A DNA stretch of 64,000 nt from Austwickia sp. TVS 96-490-7B (GCF_019331795.1 NZ_JAHPZL010000008.1:464605-528604), one strand, 5' to 3'; positions 17,241 to 26,596 are shown, numbered from the stretch's first letter. The notes: generated by a model not told the origin, from the sequence alone. Translations and numbers: made by a program.

Positions 17241-17891
17241 TCAGGGACGGTCTTGAAGCTCCTCAGCGTGAGTTGCCGCGAAAACAGCTGCCTGAGTACG
17301 TCGTTCCATGCCGAGCTTGGCCAGAACTGCTGTGATGTAGTTCTTGACTGTCTTTTCCGCGAGGAAGAGTTCCTGCCCGATTTGGCGGTTCGTCATTCCT
17401 TGGGCCACGTGCAACAGGATGCGACGCTCCTGCGGGGTCAGGCTGCGCAACCTCGGGTCAGTGGTGGTCCCCAGCGACAAGGACTCGTGGAACCCGGCAA
17501 CGTCAGCTTCGCTGAGCAAACGTTCGCCGCGGGCCACCGCACGGATCACCTCGACCAGGTCCGAACCGTGAATGTCTTTAAGAAGATACCCGGCAGCTCC
17601 AGCTAAGACCGCTGACGCCAGCGCGCGCTCGTCATCAAACGAGGTCAGGATCAGACCAGCAATCGATGGATCCACCGCACGAACCTGACGACATACCTCG
17701 ATACCCGACCCGTCGGGGAGGCGCGCATCCAGTATTGCGACATCAGGACGTAACGCCGGGATCCGCCGTTCGGCTTCTTCCGCCGATCCGGACTCCCCCA
17801 CGATCTCGATGTCCTCTTCCAACTCGAGCAGCTCACGCAGTCCTCGTCGGACGATCTCGTGGTCGTCCAGAAGGTACACACGTACGGTCAT
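17241..17891 (-). CDS. NarL/DosR-family response regulator
   Basis: DNA-binding partner of the DosS-like kinase. The 216 residues contain a receiver domain with acidic pocket DDH (9-11) and phospho-acceptor Asp55 in AILDARLPD, the switch Thr/Ser in LTSFDD and the Lys in LLKDI. A LuxR-type helix-turn-helix follows at about 148-205 with LTPQERRILLHVAQGMTNRQIGQELFLAEKTVKNYITAVLAKL split over helices. The stretch FLAEKTVKNY and LGMERRTQAAVFA are the same words as in M. tuberculosis DosR. ATG 17891 is supported by GGAGAGGG. It lies 188 bases upstream of the Usp gene on the same strand. Confidence 0.9.
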   Translation of the reverse strand: MTVRVYLLDDHEIVRRGLRELLELEEDIEIVGESGSAEEAERRIPALRPDVAILDARLPDGSGIEVCRQVRAVDPSIAGLILTSFDDERALASAVLAGAAGYLLKDIHGSDLVEVIRAVARGERLLSEADVAGFHESLSLGTTTDPRLRSLTPQERRILLHVAQGMTNRQIGQELFLAEKTVKNYITAVLAKLGMERRTQAAVFAATHAEELQDRP

Positions 17892-17966
17892 GAGGGCCCT
17901 CTCCGATCCTGCCGACGGACGTTCCCGTCGCCCTACCAGGCTACCTGCCTGCGCCGTATGCCCTGT

Positions 17967-20900
17967 TCACGACGCTTCGTCGCGGCCGTAGAAGAGTCGC
18001 TCCGTGACCATTCGTGCACGGCGCATCGAGCGCTGCACATCATCGGTCAATGTAAAACCTTGTCCCGCAGATAAACCCATAATTCGGGCAATGCCTTCAG
18101 CATCGCGGACATCGGAGGGCAACGAATCCGTCGCCCGGCCACGCCATAACATCGCCGCATCACGCACTCGCGACGATGCCACCCACGCTTCCCGCAACAC
18201 CGCCGCATCGTGAGCAGACAACACCTCCGCAGCGACCGCCGCTTCGAGAGCGGGAAGCGTCCCCGTCGCCCGTAATCCCGGATGCTCGCTGGCGTGCCTC
18301 AACTGCAGCAGTTGAACCGTCCACTCCACATCTGACAAGCCACCCGGGCCCAACTTCACGTGGCCTCGCGGATCCGCGCCCCGCGGTAGGCGCTCCGATT
18401 CCATCCGTGCCTTCAACCTGCGGATGTCCCGCTCCTGTACGACGGTCACCCCCGCATCGGGATATCGCCACCGGTCAGCCATCTCGATGAACTGCGCTCC
18501 CACCTGCGGATCACCGGCGACTAGGCGAGCGCGCAGTAGCGCGTGAAACTCCCACGTCTGCGCCCACCGCTCGTAATATCCCCGGTACCCCTCCACAGTG
18601 CGCACCACCGGGCCGGCCTTGCCCTCAGGACGAAGATCCGCATCCAAGTCGAGCTGAGGATCCGGCCCAGCCAGCCCCAAGACCCGCCGTAATTCCACCA
18701 CCACCGCTGATGCCGCCGATGCAGCCACCTGCTCGTCAGCGCCTGGATGAGGACGATGCACAAAAAGCACGTCAGCATCGGAGGCATAACTCATTTCCCG
18801 ACCTCCGAAGCGCCCCATCCCGATCACCGCGATATCTGCAGGAACTGGCGTGCCACGCTCCAGACCGACCCGTTTAGTCGCGACATACAAAGCACACTCC
18901 AGCAAAGCCTCAGCCAGGTCAGTCAAGGCCTCACCCACTTGCTCAGCACTGACAGCGCCAGTCAAATCAGCCACCGCCACCCGGAACAGCTCTGCCCGGC
19001 GAATCATCCGAGCGGCTTCCACCGCCTCATCCGGGCCATCTTTGCGAGTGATCGCCGATCGCATCGTCGCCACCAGCTGATCCCGCGTCCGCGGCGTCAT
19101 CCCCTCCGATTCGCCAAACAAACGCACCGCATCAGGGATACGAACCAACAAATCACCAGCGAATCGGCTCCTCGCCAGAACATGAGCGACCTGCTCAGCG
19201 GCCTCGGCAGAATCTCGGAGCATCCTCATATACCACGGAGTGCGCCCCAACGCTTCGCTGACCTTGCGGTACGCCAACAGACCAGCATCAGGATCGGCCT
19301 CATCAGCGAACCACCCCAACATCACCGGCAACAACTGTCGATGGATCGCCGCAGTCCGGTCAAAGCCCCGCGTCAAAGCCTCCAAATGGCGCATTGCCCC
19401 GGCCTGATCACGAAAGCCCAATACTTTAAGCCGTTCCTGCGCAGCTTGCGGGGTCAACCGCACCTCGTCAGTCGTCAACCGGGCCGCAGCTGCCAACAGT
19501 GGCCGATAAAACAATTTCTCGTGAAGACGCCGCACCTCACGAGCTTCGTCATGCCAGGCAGCGACTACCTGCTCTGCCGGTTGGCTGCGCAGATTCATCG
19601 ACCGCCCTAGACGCCGCAGATCAGCCGAAGCCGTCGGCATCAGATGAGTCCGCCGCATCCGATGCAATTGGATGCGATGTTCCATACTGCGTAAGAACCG
19701 GTACGCCGCGTCGAGGCGTGCAGCGTCCTCCCTGGCGACGTACCCACCCTCAGAAAGCGCCGCCAACGCCTCCAATGTGCTCCCCGAGCGCAACGATTCG
19801 TGAGTCCGACCGTGTACTAGCTGCAACAACTGCACCGAGAACTCAATGTCCCGCAATCCACCAGGACCCAACTTGACTTGACGACTGGCTTCAGCCGCCG
19901 GCACATGCGCCTCCACCCGGCGACGCATGGCTTGGACATCCTCAACAAAACGATCCCGTCCCGCGGCCTGCCAGACCAACGGCCGCACCGCCTCTAGGTA
20001 GGACCGCCCCACCTCCTGATCCCCCGCGACACACCTGGCCTTCACTAGCGCCTGAAACTCCCAGGTCTTCGCCCATCGGCGGTAATACGCCAGGTGGCTG
20101 GCTACCGTGCGCACCAGCGGCCCTTGCTTCCCCTCAGGCCGCAACGCTGCGTCGACCTGCCACAACGACCCCTCCGCGGTGGGCACCGCGCACGCCCGCA
20201 TCACCGCCGACGCCAGGATCGTGGCCGCAGCAACCGCCTCCACCTCGGACGCCGACCCAGCTGGCTCCACGACAAAGACCACATCAACATCAGAGATGTA
20301 GTTCAGTTCGCGCCCCCCGCACTTGCCCATGCCGATCACCGCCAGCCGAGCCGCAGCCGCTTCCCGAGGATGCTCCTGCGCCGCGATCACCAATGCTGCT
20401 TCCAAGGCTGCCGCCGCCAAGTCAGCTAACGCCGCTGCCGTCGCAGGAAGCATCTGCCGCGGGTCCGGGGCCACCACGTCTGCCGCGCAGATCGCCACCA
20501 ACTGCTCGCGATATGCGATCCGCAAGGCGTCGTACGCCGTATGAGCGCCTCGATGATGCGGGTCCACCGCGCGCACCAGCCGGCGTACTCGTTCTGGCGC
20601 CCCCAGCGGAAGCGCCTCGGCAACTCGCACCCAATGCTGAGGATGGGCGACCAGATGATCGGCTAATGCACTGGACACCCCACACACCGCAGCCAATCGG
20701 TCCCGGCCGGGACCCGCCGTGGAGAGCATCTCCCACAACTCGTCCCGGCGGACCTCCGACGCCTCTGCCCGGTCCACCGACTCCAACAGGCGAACCAGCG
20801 CCAACACCGCGGTGTCGGGATCAGCAGTCCCCGACACCACTCTCAACAGTCCGTTGTCGTCATCCGGAAAGGACACCAAGCCCTGCATCGCAGGCGAGGC

Positions 20901-20978
20901 CAACAACCCTGCCACCCGACCCGAATCTCGAAAACCCAACCGGACCAGATGCGCGCCAACCGAGGCCTGCCGCTCCAT
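17967..20978 (-). CDS. glnE: bifunctional glutamine synthetase adenylyltransferase/deadenylase
   Basis: Adjusts GlnA1 activity by adding or removing AMP on its latch Tyr. The 1003 residues carry two nucleotidyltransferase domains with helical regulatory domains. The first has GMGKCGGRELNYISDVDVVFV and AALRPEGKQGPLVRT; the second has GMGRFGGREMSYASDADVLFVH and DADLRPEGKAGPVVRT. The repeated KLGPGGLRDIEF and KLGPGGLSDVEW follow each domain. Catalytic Asp pairs (DVD and DAD) are intact in both halves. ATG 20978 has AGGGG six bases upstream and lies nine bases after the glnA2 stop, so the two are co-transcribed. The glnA2-glnE pair is the M. tuberculosis Rv2222c-Rv2221c order. Confidence 0.96.
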   Translation of the reverse strand: MERQASVGAHLVRLGFRDSGRVAGLLASPAMQGLVSFPDDDNGLLRVVSGTADPDTAVLALVRLLESVDRAEASEVRRDELWEMLSTAGPGRDRLAAVCGVSSALADHLVAHPQHWVRVAEALPLGAPERVRRLVRAVDPHHRGAHTAYDALRIAYREQLVAICAADVVAPDPRQMLPATAAALADLAAAALEAALVIAAQEHPREAAAARLAVIGMGKCGGRELNYISDVDVVFVVEPAGSASEVEAVAAATILASAVMRACAVPTAEGSLWQVDAALRPEGKQGPLVRTVASHLAYYRRWAKTWEFQALVKARCVAGDQEVGRSYLEAVRPLVWQAAGRDRFVEDVQAMRRRVEAHVPAAEASRQVKLGPGGLRDIEFSVQLLQLVHGRTHESLRSGSTLEALAALSEGGYVAREDAARLDAAYRFLRSMEHRIQLHRMRRTHLMPTASADLRRLGRSMNLRSQPAEQVVAAWHDEAREVRRLHEKLFYRPLLAAAARLTTDEVRLTPQAAQERLKVLGFRDQAGAMRHLEALTRGFDRTAAIHRQLLPVMLGWFADEADPDAGLLAYRKVSEALGRTPWYMRMLRDSAEAAEQVAHVLARSRFAGDLLVRIPDAVRLFGESEGMTPRTRDQLVATMRSAITRKDGPDEAVEAARMIRRAELFRVAVADLTGAVSAEQVGEALTDLAEALLECALYVATKRVGLERGTPVPADIAVIGMGRFGGREMSYASDADVLFVHRPHPGADEQVAASAASAVVVELRRVLGLAGPDPQLDLDADLRPEGKAGPVVRTVEGYRGYYERWAQTWEFHALLRARLVAGDPQVGAQFIEMADRWRYPDAGVTVVQERDIRRLKARMESERLPRGADPRGHVKLGPGGLSDVEWTVQLLQLRHASEHPGLRATGTLPALEAAVAAEVLSAHDAAVLREAWVASSRVRDAAMLWRGRATDSLPSDVRDAEGIARIMGLSAGQGFTLTDDVQRSMRRARMVTERLFYGRDEAS

Positions 20979-20987
20979 CGACAACCC

Positions 20988-22325
20988 CTACAGATTAGGT
21001 AGGAGCCGAGTCAGCTCCACCGGTGTCACCTGCGCCCGGTACTCGTCCCATTCAGCTTTCTTATTACGCAGGAACACCTCGAAGATCTGCTCACCTAATG
21101 TCTGCGCTACTAATTCGCTTCTTTCCATCACCGTGATCGCTGAATGCAGCGAGCTGGGCAATGGCTCAATCCCTAAAGCGGAGCGCTCTGCGGCAGTCAA
21201 ACTCCACACATCGTCTTCCGCCTCATCCCCCAGCTCATACTCCTCCTCAATCCCTTTCAGACCCGCAGCCAGCAACACTGCAAACGCCAGATAGGGATTG
21301 CAGGCCGGATCCAAAGACCGCACCTCAATCCGGGTGCTATTGCCCTTCATGGGCTTATACATGGGCACCCGGACCATGGCGGACCCATTGTTGTGACCCC
21401 AGCAGACGTACGCCGGAGCCTCGTCGCCCGCCCACAGCCTCTTATAACTATTGACCCACTGGTTGGTCACCGCCGTGATCTCAGCACCATGCCGCAGAAT
21501 CCCGGCAATGAACTGCCGCGCCACTTTACTCAACTGGTATCGCGCACCAGCCTCATAGAAGACATTCTTGTCTCCCTCAAACAAGGAGAGATGAGTGTGC
21601 ATACCCGACCCGGGAACATGGGCCAGCGGCTTGGGCATAAACGACGCAAACACCCCCTGCTCCAGCGCGACCTCTTTGATGACCGTCCGGAATGTCATGA
21701 TATTATCTGCTGTCGACAAAGCATCGGCATATCTCAGGTCAATCTCATTTTGCCCAGGGGCACCCTCATGGTGGCTGAACTCCACCGAGATTCCCATCGA
21801 TTCCAACATCGTGATGGCTCGCCGCCGGAAATCCTGGCCTGCGGCATGCGCTGAGTGATCGAAATAACCGGCATGATCAATCGGGACCGGCGGCTCCCCC
21901 AGTCGCAGATCTTGCTCGAAAAGGAAGAACTCGATCTCCGGGTGAGTGTAGAAACTGAAACCCATATCGGCAGCTTTAGCCAAGGTGCGCCGCAGTGCAT
22001 AGCGGGGATCTGCCAGGCACGGTGACCCATCAGGTAATTGCACATCGCAGAACATCCGCGCTGTGCCGGGAGGACTGTCTCGCCACGGCAGGATCTGGAA
22101 GGTCGCAGGGTCTGGTTTGACCAGCATGTCTGACTCAGTGACCCGAGCAAAACCCTGAATGGCGCTGCCGTCGAAGCCCAACCCCTCCTCGAACGCGCCT
22201 TCCAACTCGGCTGGGGCGACCGCCACCGACTTCAACGTGCCCAGCACGTCGGTGAACCACAGGCGCACAAACCGGATATCGCGCTCCTCAAGGGTGCGCA
22301 GGACAAACTCCTCCTGACGATCCAT
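20988..22325 (-). CDS. glnA2: glutamine synthetase type I-alpha-like (GlnA2)
   Basis: Second glutamine synthetase, 445 residues. It retains LGFDGSAIQGFARVTESDM, HPEIEFFLFE, the ATP site MPKPLAHVPGSGMHTHLS, NNGSAMVRVP and RSLDPACNPYLA. At the place of the adenylylation Tyr it reads EDDVWSLTAAER, so it should not be a GlnE substrate although it is co-transcribed with glnE. GlnA2-type proteins of Streptomyces and mycobacteria can contribute to glutamine or gamma-glutamyl compound metabolism; which applies here is open. ATG 22325 follows AGGAT. No GlnR-like site was seen upstream. Confidence 0.93.
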   Translation of the reverse strand: MDRQEEFVLRTLEERDIRFVRLWFTDVLGTLKSVAVAPAELEGAFEEGLGFDGSAIQGFARVTESDMLVKPDPATFQILPWRDSPPGTARMFCDVQLPDGSPCLADPRYALRRTLAKAADMGFSFYTHPEIEFFLFEQDLRLGEPPVPIDHAGYFDHSAHAAGQDFRRRAITMLESMGISVEFSHHEGAPGQNEIDLRYADALSTADNIMTFRTVIKEVALEQGVFASFMPKPLAHVPGSGMHTHLSLFEGDKNVFYEAGARYQLSKVARQFIAGILRHGAEITAVTNQWVNSYKRLWAGDEAPAYVCWGHNNGSAMVRVPMYKPMKGNSTRIEVRSLDPACNPYLAFAVLLAAGLKGIEEEYELGDEAEDDVWSLTAAERSALGIEPLPSSLHSAITVMERSELVAQTLGEQIFEVFLRNKKAEWDEYRAQVTPVELTRLLPNL

Positions 22326-22371
22326 GGAGGTGATCCTGCCGTATCGACCATGGTGGCGTCACGGGCGGCAT

Positions 22372-22391
22372 CCGAATCGTTCCCGATTCGG
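22372..22391. promoter_or_regulatory. 8-bp inverted repeat in the glnA2 upstream region
   Basis: CCGAATCG and CGATTCGG flank a TTCC loop, about 46 bases upstream of the glnA2 start in a divergent intergenic region of 217 bases. It could be an operator or a leader hairpin. Confidence 0.35.
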
Positions 22392-22542
22392 GAGTCAGCC
22401 CACGGTGATTCTCGCCACGTCCGCCCCTCGGGACTCGCACCGGCGAACCCGTTGTGCGATGCGTCGGAAAGTGATGAGGTGAAGACACGCGCAGTTCCCG
22501 CCGTGGTGGACCGCCCGGCGGGTGAGGACTCGAGGAGACAAC

Positions 22543-22950
22543 ATGACTCTTTCGAACGAGATCTCCGAGGCCGACGCCAAGCCGGCCGACACCATTGAGG
22601 TCGTCCAGCACGTCCCTCGCCCTCTGGGCGAGGTGTGGCGACGCCTGACCGAACGAGAAGGCATCGAAGCTTTCCTCGGTGAGGGCGCCATGCTGGGCGG
22701 CAAGGGAGACTCTTGGCATGCCGCCGATGGCACGTACGGCGTCACGCGGAGTTACCACCCTGAACAACAGGTGCGAGTCTCCTGGCATGCAGACGCCGAC
22801 GCCCCTGCGACCATGGTGGATCTGCAAATGGCTGCCGAAGGCGAAGGCACCATGTTGACGCTGCGCCACGAACATCTGACTCAAGACATGGACCGAGAAG
22901 CCCTGGTGGCACGTTGGGACGCCGCCATGCATCGGCTCACCCAAATCTGA
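22543..22950 (+). CDS. SRPBCC-fold (polyketide cyclase/AHSA1-like) protein
   Basis: 135-residue soluble protein with the START/SRPBCC pattern: an N-terminal strand IEVVQHVPRPLGEVWRRLTEREGIEAFLG, typical of AHSA1-type members, then antiparallel strands (YGVTRSYHPEQQVRVSWHADADAPATMVDLQM, EGTMLTLRHEHL) and a long C-terminal helix DREALVARWDAAMHRLTQI. Such domains bind hydrophobic ligands or assist Hsp90; the ligand here is unknown. ATG 22543 is preceded by CGAGGAGA. The gene diverges from glnA2 and ends at a terminator. Confidence 0.8.
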   Translation: MTLSNEISEADAKPADTIEVVQHVPRPLGEVWRRLTEREGIEAFLGEGAMLGGKGDSWHAADGTYGVTRSYHPEQQVRVSWHADADAPATMVDLQMAAEGEGTMLTLRHEHLTQDMDREALVARWDAAMHRLTQI

Positions 22951-22992
22951 CCGACGTCGGTGACGGGTCGTTCCGGCCCGCGACCACTGCAT

Positions 22993-23022
22993 TGATGCCG
23001 GTCTCTGCGGGGACCGGCATCA
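22993..23022. terminator. bidirectional hairpin terminator
   Basis: TGATGCCGGTC pairs with GACCGGCATCA (11 bp, 8-base loop) between the convergent SRPBCC and small-protein genes. Confidence 0.75.
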
Positions 23023-23028
23023 GCTGCG

Positions 23029-23220
23029 TCACCGATCAGCGTCATCCTCCTGCGCCCGGCGTTGATCCTCCTCATCCCAGGCCTGGGTGCGCTCCTTAGC
23101 CCGGTCCAGAGCAGCTGTGGCCTGCTCAATCGTGGGATAAGGCCCCATCAGATTTTCTTTCCGGGATGTGTGCCCGTCTTCCTCCACCTGACCGGTGTTG
23201 ATGTTGTACCAGTACGCCAT
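23029..23220 (-). CDS. small conserved actinobacterial protein
   Basis: 63 residues beginning MAYWYNINTGQVEEDGHTS, followed by NLMGPYPTIEQATAALDRAKERTQAWDEEDQ and a charged tail. The pattern of an aromatic N-terminus, a GPY motif and a helix of Ala/Glu residues recurs in small SPOR-like uncharacterised actinobacterial proteins. No catalytic motif is visible. ATG 23220 is chosen because GGAGGA lies six bases upstream; the in-frame ATG at 23226 would abut that site. Function unknown. Confidence 0.75.
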   Translation of the reverse strand: MAYWYNINTGQVEEDGHTSRKENLMGPYPTIEQATAALDRAKERTQAWDEEDQRRAQEDDADR

Positions 23221-23368
23221 GACCATTCCTCCAGGTCCATGTCGACGATCGACCCGCCCGACCGTATCCCTCAGGGATGCACCGTAGTCCGTGATCCGCA
23301 GCCGATGGCGTCATTCCGCTGATGCCTCGCACCGTGGACCGCTATCGAGCGACTCGGGAGAGGTTTGG

Positions 23369-23374
23369 CACAAT
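23369..23374 (+). promoter_or_regulatory. -10 element (CACAAT) of a leaderless map promoter
   Basis: CACAAT is followed by six bases and the map ATG; the nearest purine-rich stretch is too far upstream to be a ribosome-binding site for this start. Confidence 0.45.
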
Positions 23375-23380
23375 CGGCCC

Positions 23381-24250
23381 ATGCCCGCCACCGCGTCCAG
23401 CGCACCATTGACTCCCGGCCTGGTGACCCCAGGCCGCCCGGTCCCCTCGTCGATCGCCCGCCCCGAGTACGTCGGCCGTCCCGAACCCCGCCCGTTTGAG
23501 GGCAGCGAAGTCAAGGATGCCGAGACGATCGAAAAAATGCGGATTGCCGGGCGGATTGCCGCCGGCGCTCTGCAGGCGGGCGGGGAGGCCGTCGCACCCG
23601 GAGTCACCACCGACGAGTTGGATCGAGTGGTGCACGAATACCTCTGTGACCACGGCGCTTACCCGTCACCGTTGAGCTATCGCGGATTCCCGAAGTCGTT
23701 GTGCACCTCGGTGAACGAGGTCATCTGCCACGGCATCCCTGACGACCGGGCGCTCCTGGAGGGAGACATCGTCAACCTGGATGTCACCTGCTTCATTCAC
23801 GGAGTGCACGGCGACACCAACGCGACCTTCCCGGTCGGTGAGATCGACGAGGAGTCCGCGACCCTGGTCGAAGTGACCCGCGAGTCGCTGCGCCGAGGGA
23901 TCAAAGCGGTCCGCCCGGGCCGGGAGCTCAACGTCATCGGCCGGGTCATCGAAAGTTACGCTCGCCGTTTTGGCTACGGCGTGGTCCGGGACTACACCGG
24001 GCACGGCATCGGCACGACCTTCCATTCAGGGTTGATCGTCCCGCATTACGACGCCGCTCCCGGCTACGCCACAATTCTGGAAGAAGGCATGACCTTCACC
24101 ATCGAGCCGATGCTGAATCTCGGTACGCCGGAATGGGATCTGTGGGACGACGACTGGACCGTGGTGACCGCCGACCTTCGTCGGTCAGCGCAATTCGAGC
24201 ACACCATCTTGGTGACAGCGTCCGGGGCTGAGATCCTGACGCTGCCCTGA
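23381..24250 (+). CDS. map: methionine aminopeptidase type I
   Basis: Removes the initiator Met from nascent proteins. The 289 residues include an N-terminal extension of about 45 residues with [23 protein letters not shown], common in actinobacterial MapB. The pita-bread domain has all five metal ligands: Asp in VNLDVT, Asp in HGDTNA, His in YTGHGIG, Glu in FTIEPML and Glu in [18 protein letters not shown] holds the substrate His. The start follows a -10 hexamer by six bases (leaderless). Confidence 0.95.
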   Translation: MPATASSAPLTPGLVTPGRPVPSSIARPEYVGRPEPRPFEGSEVKDAETIEKMRIAGRIAAGALQAGGEAVAPGVTTDELDRVVHEYLCDHGAYPSPLSYRGFPKSLCTSVNEVICHGIPDDRALLEGDIVNLDVTCFIHGVHGDTNATFPVGEIDEESATLVEVTRESLRRGIKAVRPGRELNVIGRVIESYARRFGYGVVRDYTGHGIGTTFHSGLIVPHYDAAPGYATILEEGMTFTIEPMLNLGTPEWDLWDDDWTVVTADLRRSAQFEHTILVTASGAEILTLP

Positions 24251-24314
24251 TTACTTCGGCCGCGTGTACGCTCACCGCTGACACGCAGCTCCGCCCCGGA
24301 AAGGACACCTTTCG

Positions 24315-25079
24315 ATGGTCAGCCCTTCTTTTCCTCTTGGCATCGACATTGGCGGTAGCGGCGTGAAAGGTGCGCCGGTCGACTTGGAGACCGGTGAGTT
24401 TGTCGCTGATCGGTTGCGGATCGAGACGCCACAGCCAGCCACCCCGGAGGCCGTGGCGGATGTGGTGGCCCGAGTGGCTGAGGAATTCGCGTCGTACACC
24501 GGCGATTCTCCGGTGGGGGTGACGATCCCTGGGATCGTCCGTGGGGGCATCATGCGATCCGCCGCCAATATCGACAAGTCGTGGATCGGCATCGATGTCA
24601 ACGCACTCTTTAGCGAACGCCTGGGACGTCCAGTGAGTGTGCTCAATGACGCCGACGCCGCCGGGATCGCCGAGTTGCACTACGGGGCAGCGAAGGGCGC
24701 CCCTGGCACGGTGCTGCTGGCCACGTTGGGGACGGGGATCGGCACCGCCCTACTGGTCGACGGAGTCCTTGTCCCCAACACCGAGTTTGGCCACCTGGAG
24801 ATCGATGGGGTCGATGCGGAGACCCGCGCCTCCGCTGCGGTGCGTGACCGGGAACAGCTGAAGTGGCCCGAGTGGGCGGCCCGACTGCAAACCTATTTCG
24901 CCCACGTCGAGATGCTGCTCTCACCTGACCTGATCGTCGTCGGTGGCGGCGTGAGCAAAAAAGCTCATAAGTTCCTCCCGCTGCTTGACTTGCAGACGCC
25001 GATCATCCCGGCCACCCTGCGCAATGCCGCCGGGATCGTGGGCGCGGCATGGTTCGCGGTGCAGGCCACGCAACACTGA
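24315..25079 (+). CDS. ppgK: polyphosphate glucokinase
   Basis: ROK-family kinase that phosphorylates glucose with polyphosphate or ATP. The 254 residues begin with the phosphate-1 motif [19 protein letters not shown] and continue with IPGIVRGG, the catalytic [10 protein letters not shown] and the phosphate-2 motif [16 protein letters not shown]. The ROK zinc-type region [13 protein letters not shown] follows, then the C-terminal [13 protein letters not shown] typical of PPGK rather than ordinary ROK glucokinases. AAAGGA precedes ATG 24315, and a TACGCT -10-like hexamer lies about 45 bases upstream. The gene ends at a hairpin that abuts the guaB1 promoter. Confidence 0.93.
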   Translation: MVSPSFPLGIDIGGSGVKGAPVDLETGEFVADRLRIETPQPATPEAVADVVARVAEEFASYTGDSPVGVTIPGIVRGGIMRSAANIDKSWIGIDVNALFSERLGRPVSVLNDADAAGIAELHYGAAKGAPGTVLLATLGTGIGTALLVDGVLVPNTEFGHLEIDGVDAETRASAAVRDREQLKWPEWAARLQTYFAHVEMLLSPDLIVVGGGVSKKAHKFLPLLDLQTPIIPATLRNAAGIVGAAWFAVQATQH

Positions 25080-25089
25080 CCATTCCAGA

Positions 25090-25121
25090 GGTGGCGACGG
25101 GCGTCACAGCCCGTCGCCACC
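25090..25121 (+). terminator. 13-bp perfect hairpin terminating ppgK, abutting the guaB1 -10
   Basis: GGTGGCGACGGGC and GCCCGTCGCCACC flank a GTCACA loop, starting 11 bases after the ppgK stop. The next base begins the TACCAT -10 hexamer of guaB1. Confidence 0.8.
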
Positions 25122-25127
25122 TACCAT
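25122..25127 (+). promoter_or_regulatory. -10 element (TACCAT) of a leaderless guaB1 promoter
   Basis: TACCAT is followed by seven bases and GTG 25135. The -35 region then coincides with the preceding hairpin. Confidence 0.5.
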
Positions 25128-25134
25128 GGCGGTC

Positions 25135-26592
25135 GTGGAATTCCTCAACGGGCAGCGCCCCTCGCACGACCTGACCTACAACGACGTCTTCATGGTGCCC
25201 TCGCGGTCCTCGATCGCCTCCCGGCTCGATGTGGATCTGACCACGCCGGACAGCGTCGGCACTTCGGTGCCCATCGTGGTCGCCAACATGACCGCGGTCT
25301 CTGGGCGACGGATGGCCGAGACAGTGGCGCGTCGAGGAGCCATCGCCATCATCCCGCAGGACATTGCTGACGGCGCGGTAGAAAAAACAGTTCGTCGCGT
25401 CAAAAACGCCCACCCGGTGTTTGAAACACCCATCGTGATCACCCCCCATGCGCCGGTCGCAGAGGTCCTTGCGCTGCTCGGCAAACGGGCACATGGCGCA
25501 GCTGTGGTCGTCGACGACGGACACCCGGTAGGGATCATCACCGAACAGGACTGCCACGAAGTCGACCGGTTCTCCACCGTCGGCGAAGTCATGAGCCACG
25601 ACCTGATCACCCTCTCCCCCGACGTCGACCTCGACGCAGCCTTCGACGAGCTGCATGCCCACCGGTTGGGGATCGCCCCCGTCGTCGACGGCGACCAGCT
25701 GCTCGGGGTCCTCACCCGACGTGGCATCCTGCGTTCCACGATCTACACCCCAGCACTGGATCCAGACGGTCGGCTCATGGTCGGCGCTGCGGTCGGCATC
25801 AATGGGGACGTCGCTGGCCGCGCCCGCACCCTGCTGTCCTACGGCGTGGATGTCCTCGTCGTCGACACCGCTCACGGACACCAAGAACGCATGATCGAAG
25901 CGCTGTCGGTGGTGCGCGCCGCCCGCGACGAGCACGCAGCAGCCACCGGTCGGCGGATCCCCATCGCTGCAGGAAACGTCGTCGCTGCTGACGGCGCCCG
26001 TGACCTCGCAGCAAGCGGCGCGGACATCATCAAGGTCGGCGTTGGGCCTGGCGCAATGTGCACCACTCGCATGATGACTGGAGTAGGACGTCCCCAATTC
26101 TCCGCGGTCCTGGAGTGCTCGGCCGCAGCGAAGGACTGCGGTGCCGCAGTTTGGGCGGACGGCGGCGTCAAATATCCCCGCGACGTGGCCCTAGGACTTG
26201 CCGCCGGAGCAGCCAGCGTCATGATCGGCTCATGGTTTGCCGGGACCTACGAGTCCCCCGGAGACCTGCTGCGTGATGCTGACGGGAAGCTCTACAAGGA
26301 AAGCTTCGGCATGGCCTCGGCCCGCGCCGTACGCAACCGGACCCGGGAAGCCAGCGCCTTCTCCCGTGCCCGGGCTGCACTCTTCGAGGAGGGGATCTCC
26401 TCGTCCAAGATGTACCTCGAACCAGGCCGCCCCGGGGTGGAAGATCTGATGGATCAGATCATCTCCGGAGTGCGTAGCGCCTTTACCTACGCCGGCGCCG
26501 AGACCATCGGGCAATTCCATGCGCGGGCCGTCGTCGGCCTGCAGAGCGTCACCGGGTACGACGAAGGGCGCCCCCGCCACACCTCCTGGTGA
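25135..26592 (+). CDS. guaB1: GuaB1-type IMP dehydrogenase/GMP reductase family protein
   Basis: TIM-barrel purine nucleotide oxidoreductase of the GuaB1 family, which in actinobacteria is thought to act as a GMP reductase (GMP to IMP) controlled by CBS domains; related to Rv1843c. The 485 residues have a CBS pair at about 95-210 inserted in the barrel and IKVGVGPGAMCTTRMMTGVG with the catalytic loop Cys. ADGGVKYPRDVALGLAAGA follows and then KSYREASAF-like flap (KESFGMASARAV). GTG 25135 gives the usual N-terminus MEFLNGQRPSHDLTYND; an ATG at 25126 is possible but overlaps the -10 element. Confidence 0.9.
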   Translation: MEFLNGQRPSHDLTYNDVFMVPSRSSIASRLDVDLTTPDSVGTSVPIVVANMTAVSGRRMAETVARRGAIAIIPQDIADGAVEKTVRRVKNAHPVFETPIVITPHAPVAEVLALLGKRAHGAAVVVDDGHPVGIITEQDCHEVDRFSTVGEVMSHDLITLSPDVDLDAAFDELHAHRLGIAPVVDGDQLLGVLTRRGILRSTIYTPALDPDGRLMVGAAVGINGDVAGRARTLLSYGVDVLVVDTAHGHQERMIEALSVVRAARDEHAAATGRRIPIAAGNVVAADGARDLAASGADIIKVGVGPGAMCTTRMMTGVGRPQFSAVLECSAAAKDCGAAVWADGGVKYPRDVALGLAAGAASVMIGSWFAGTYESPGDLLRDADGKLYKESFGMASARAVRNRTREASAFSRARAALFEEGISSSKMYLEPGRPGVEDLMDQIISGVRSAFTYAGAETIGQFHARAVVGLQSVTGYDEGRPRHTSW

Positions 26593-26596
26593 TGTC

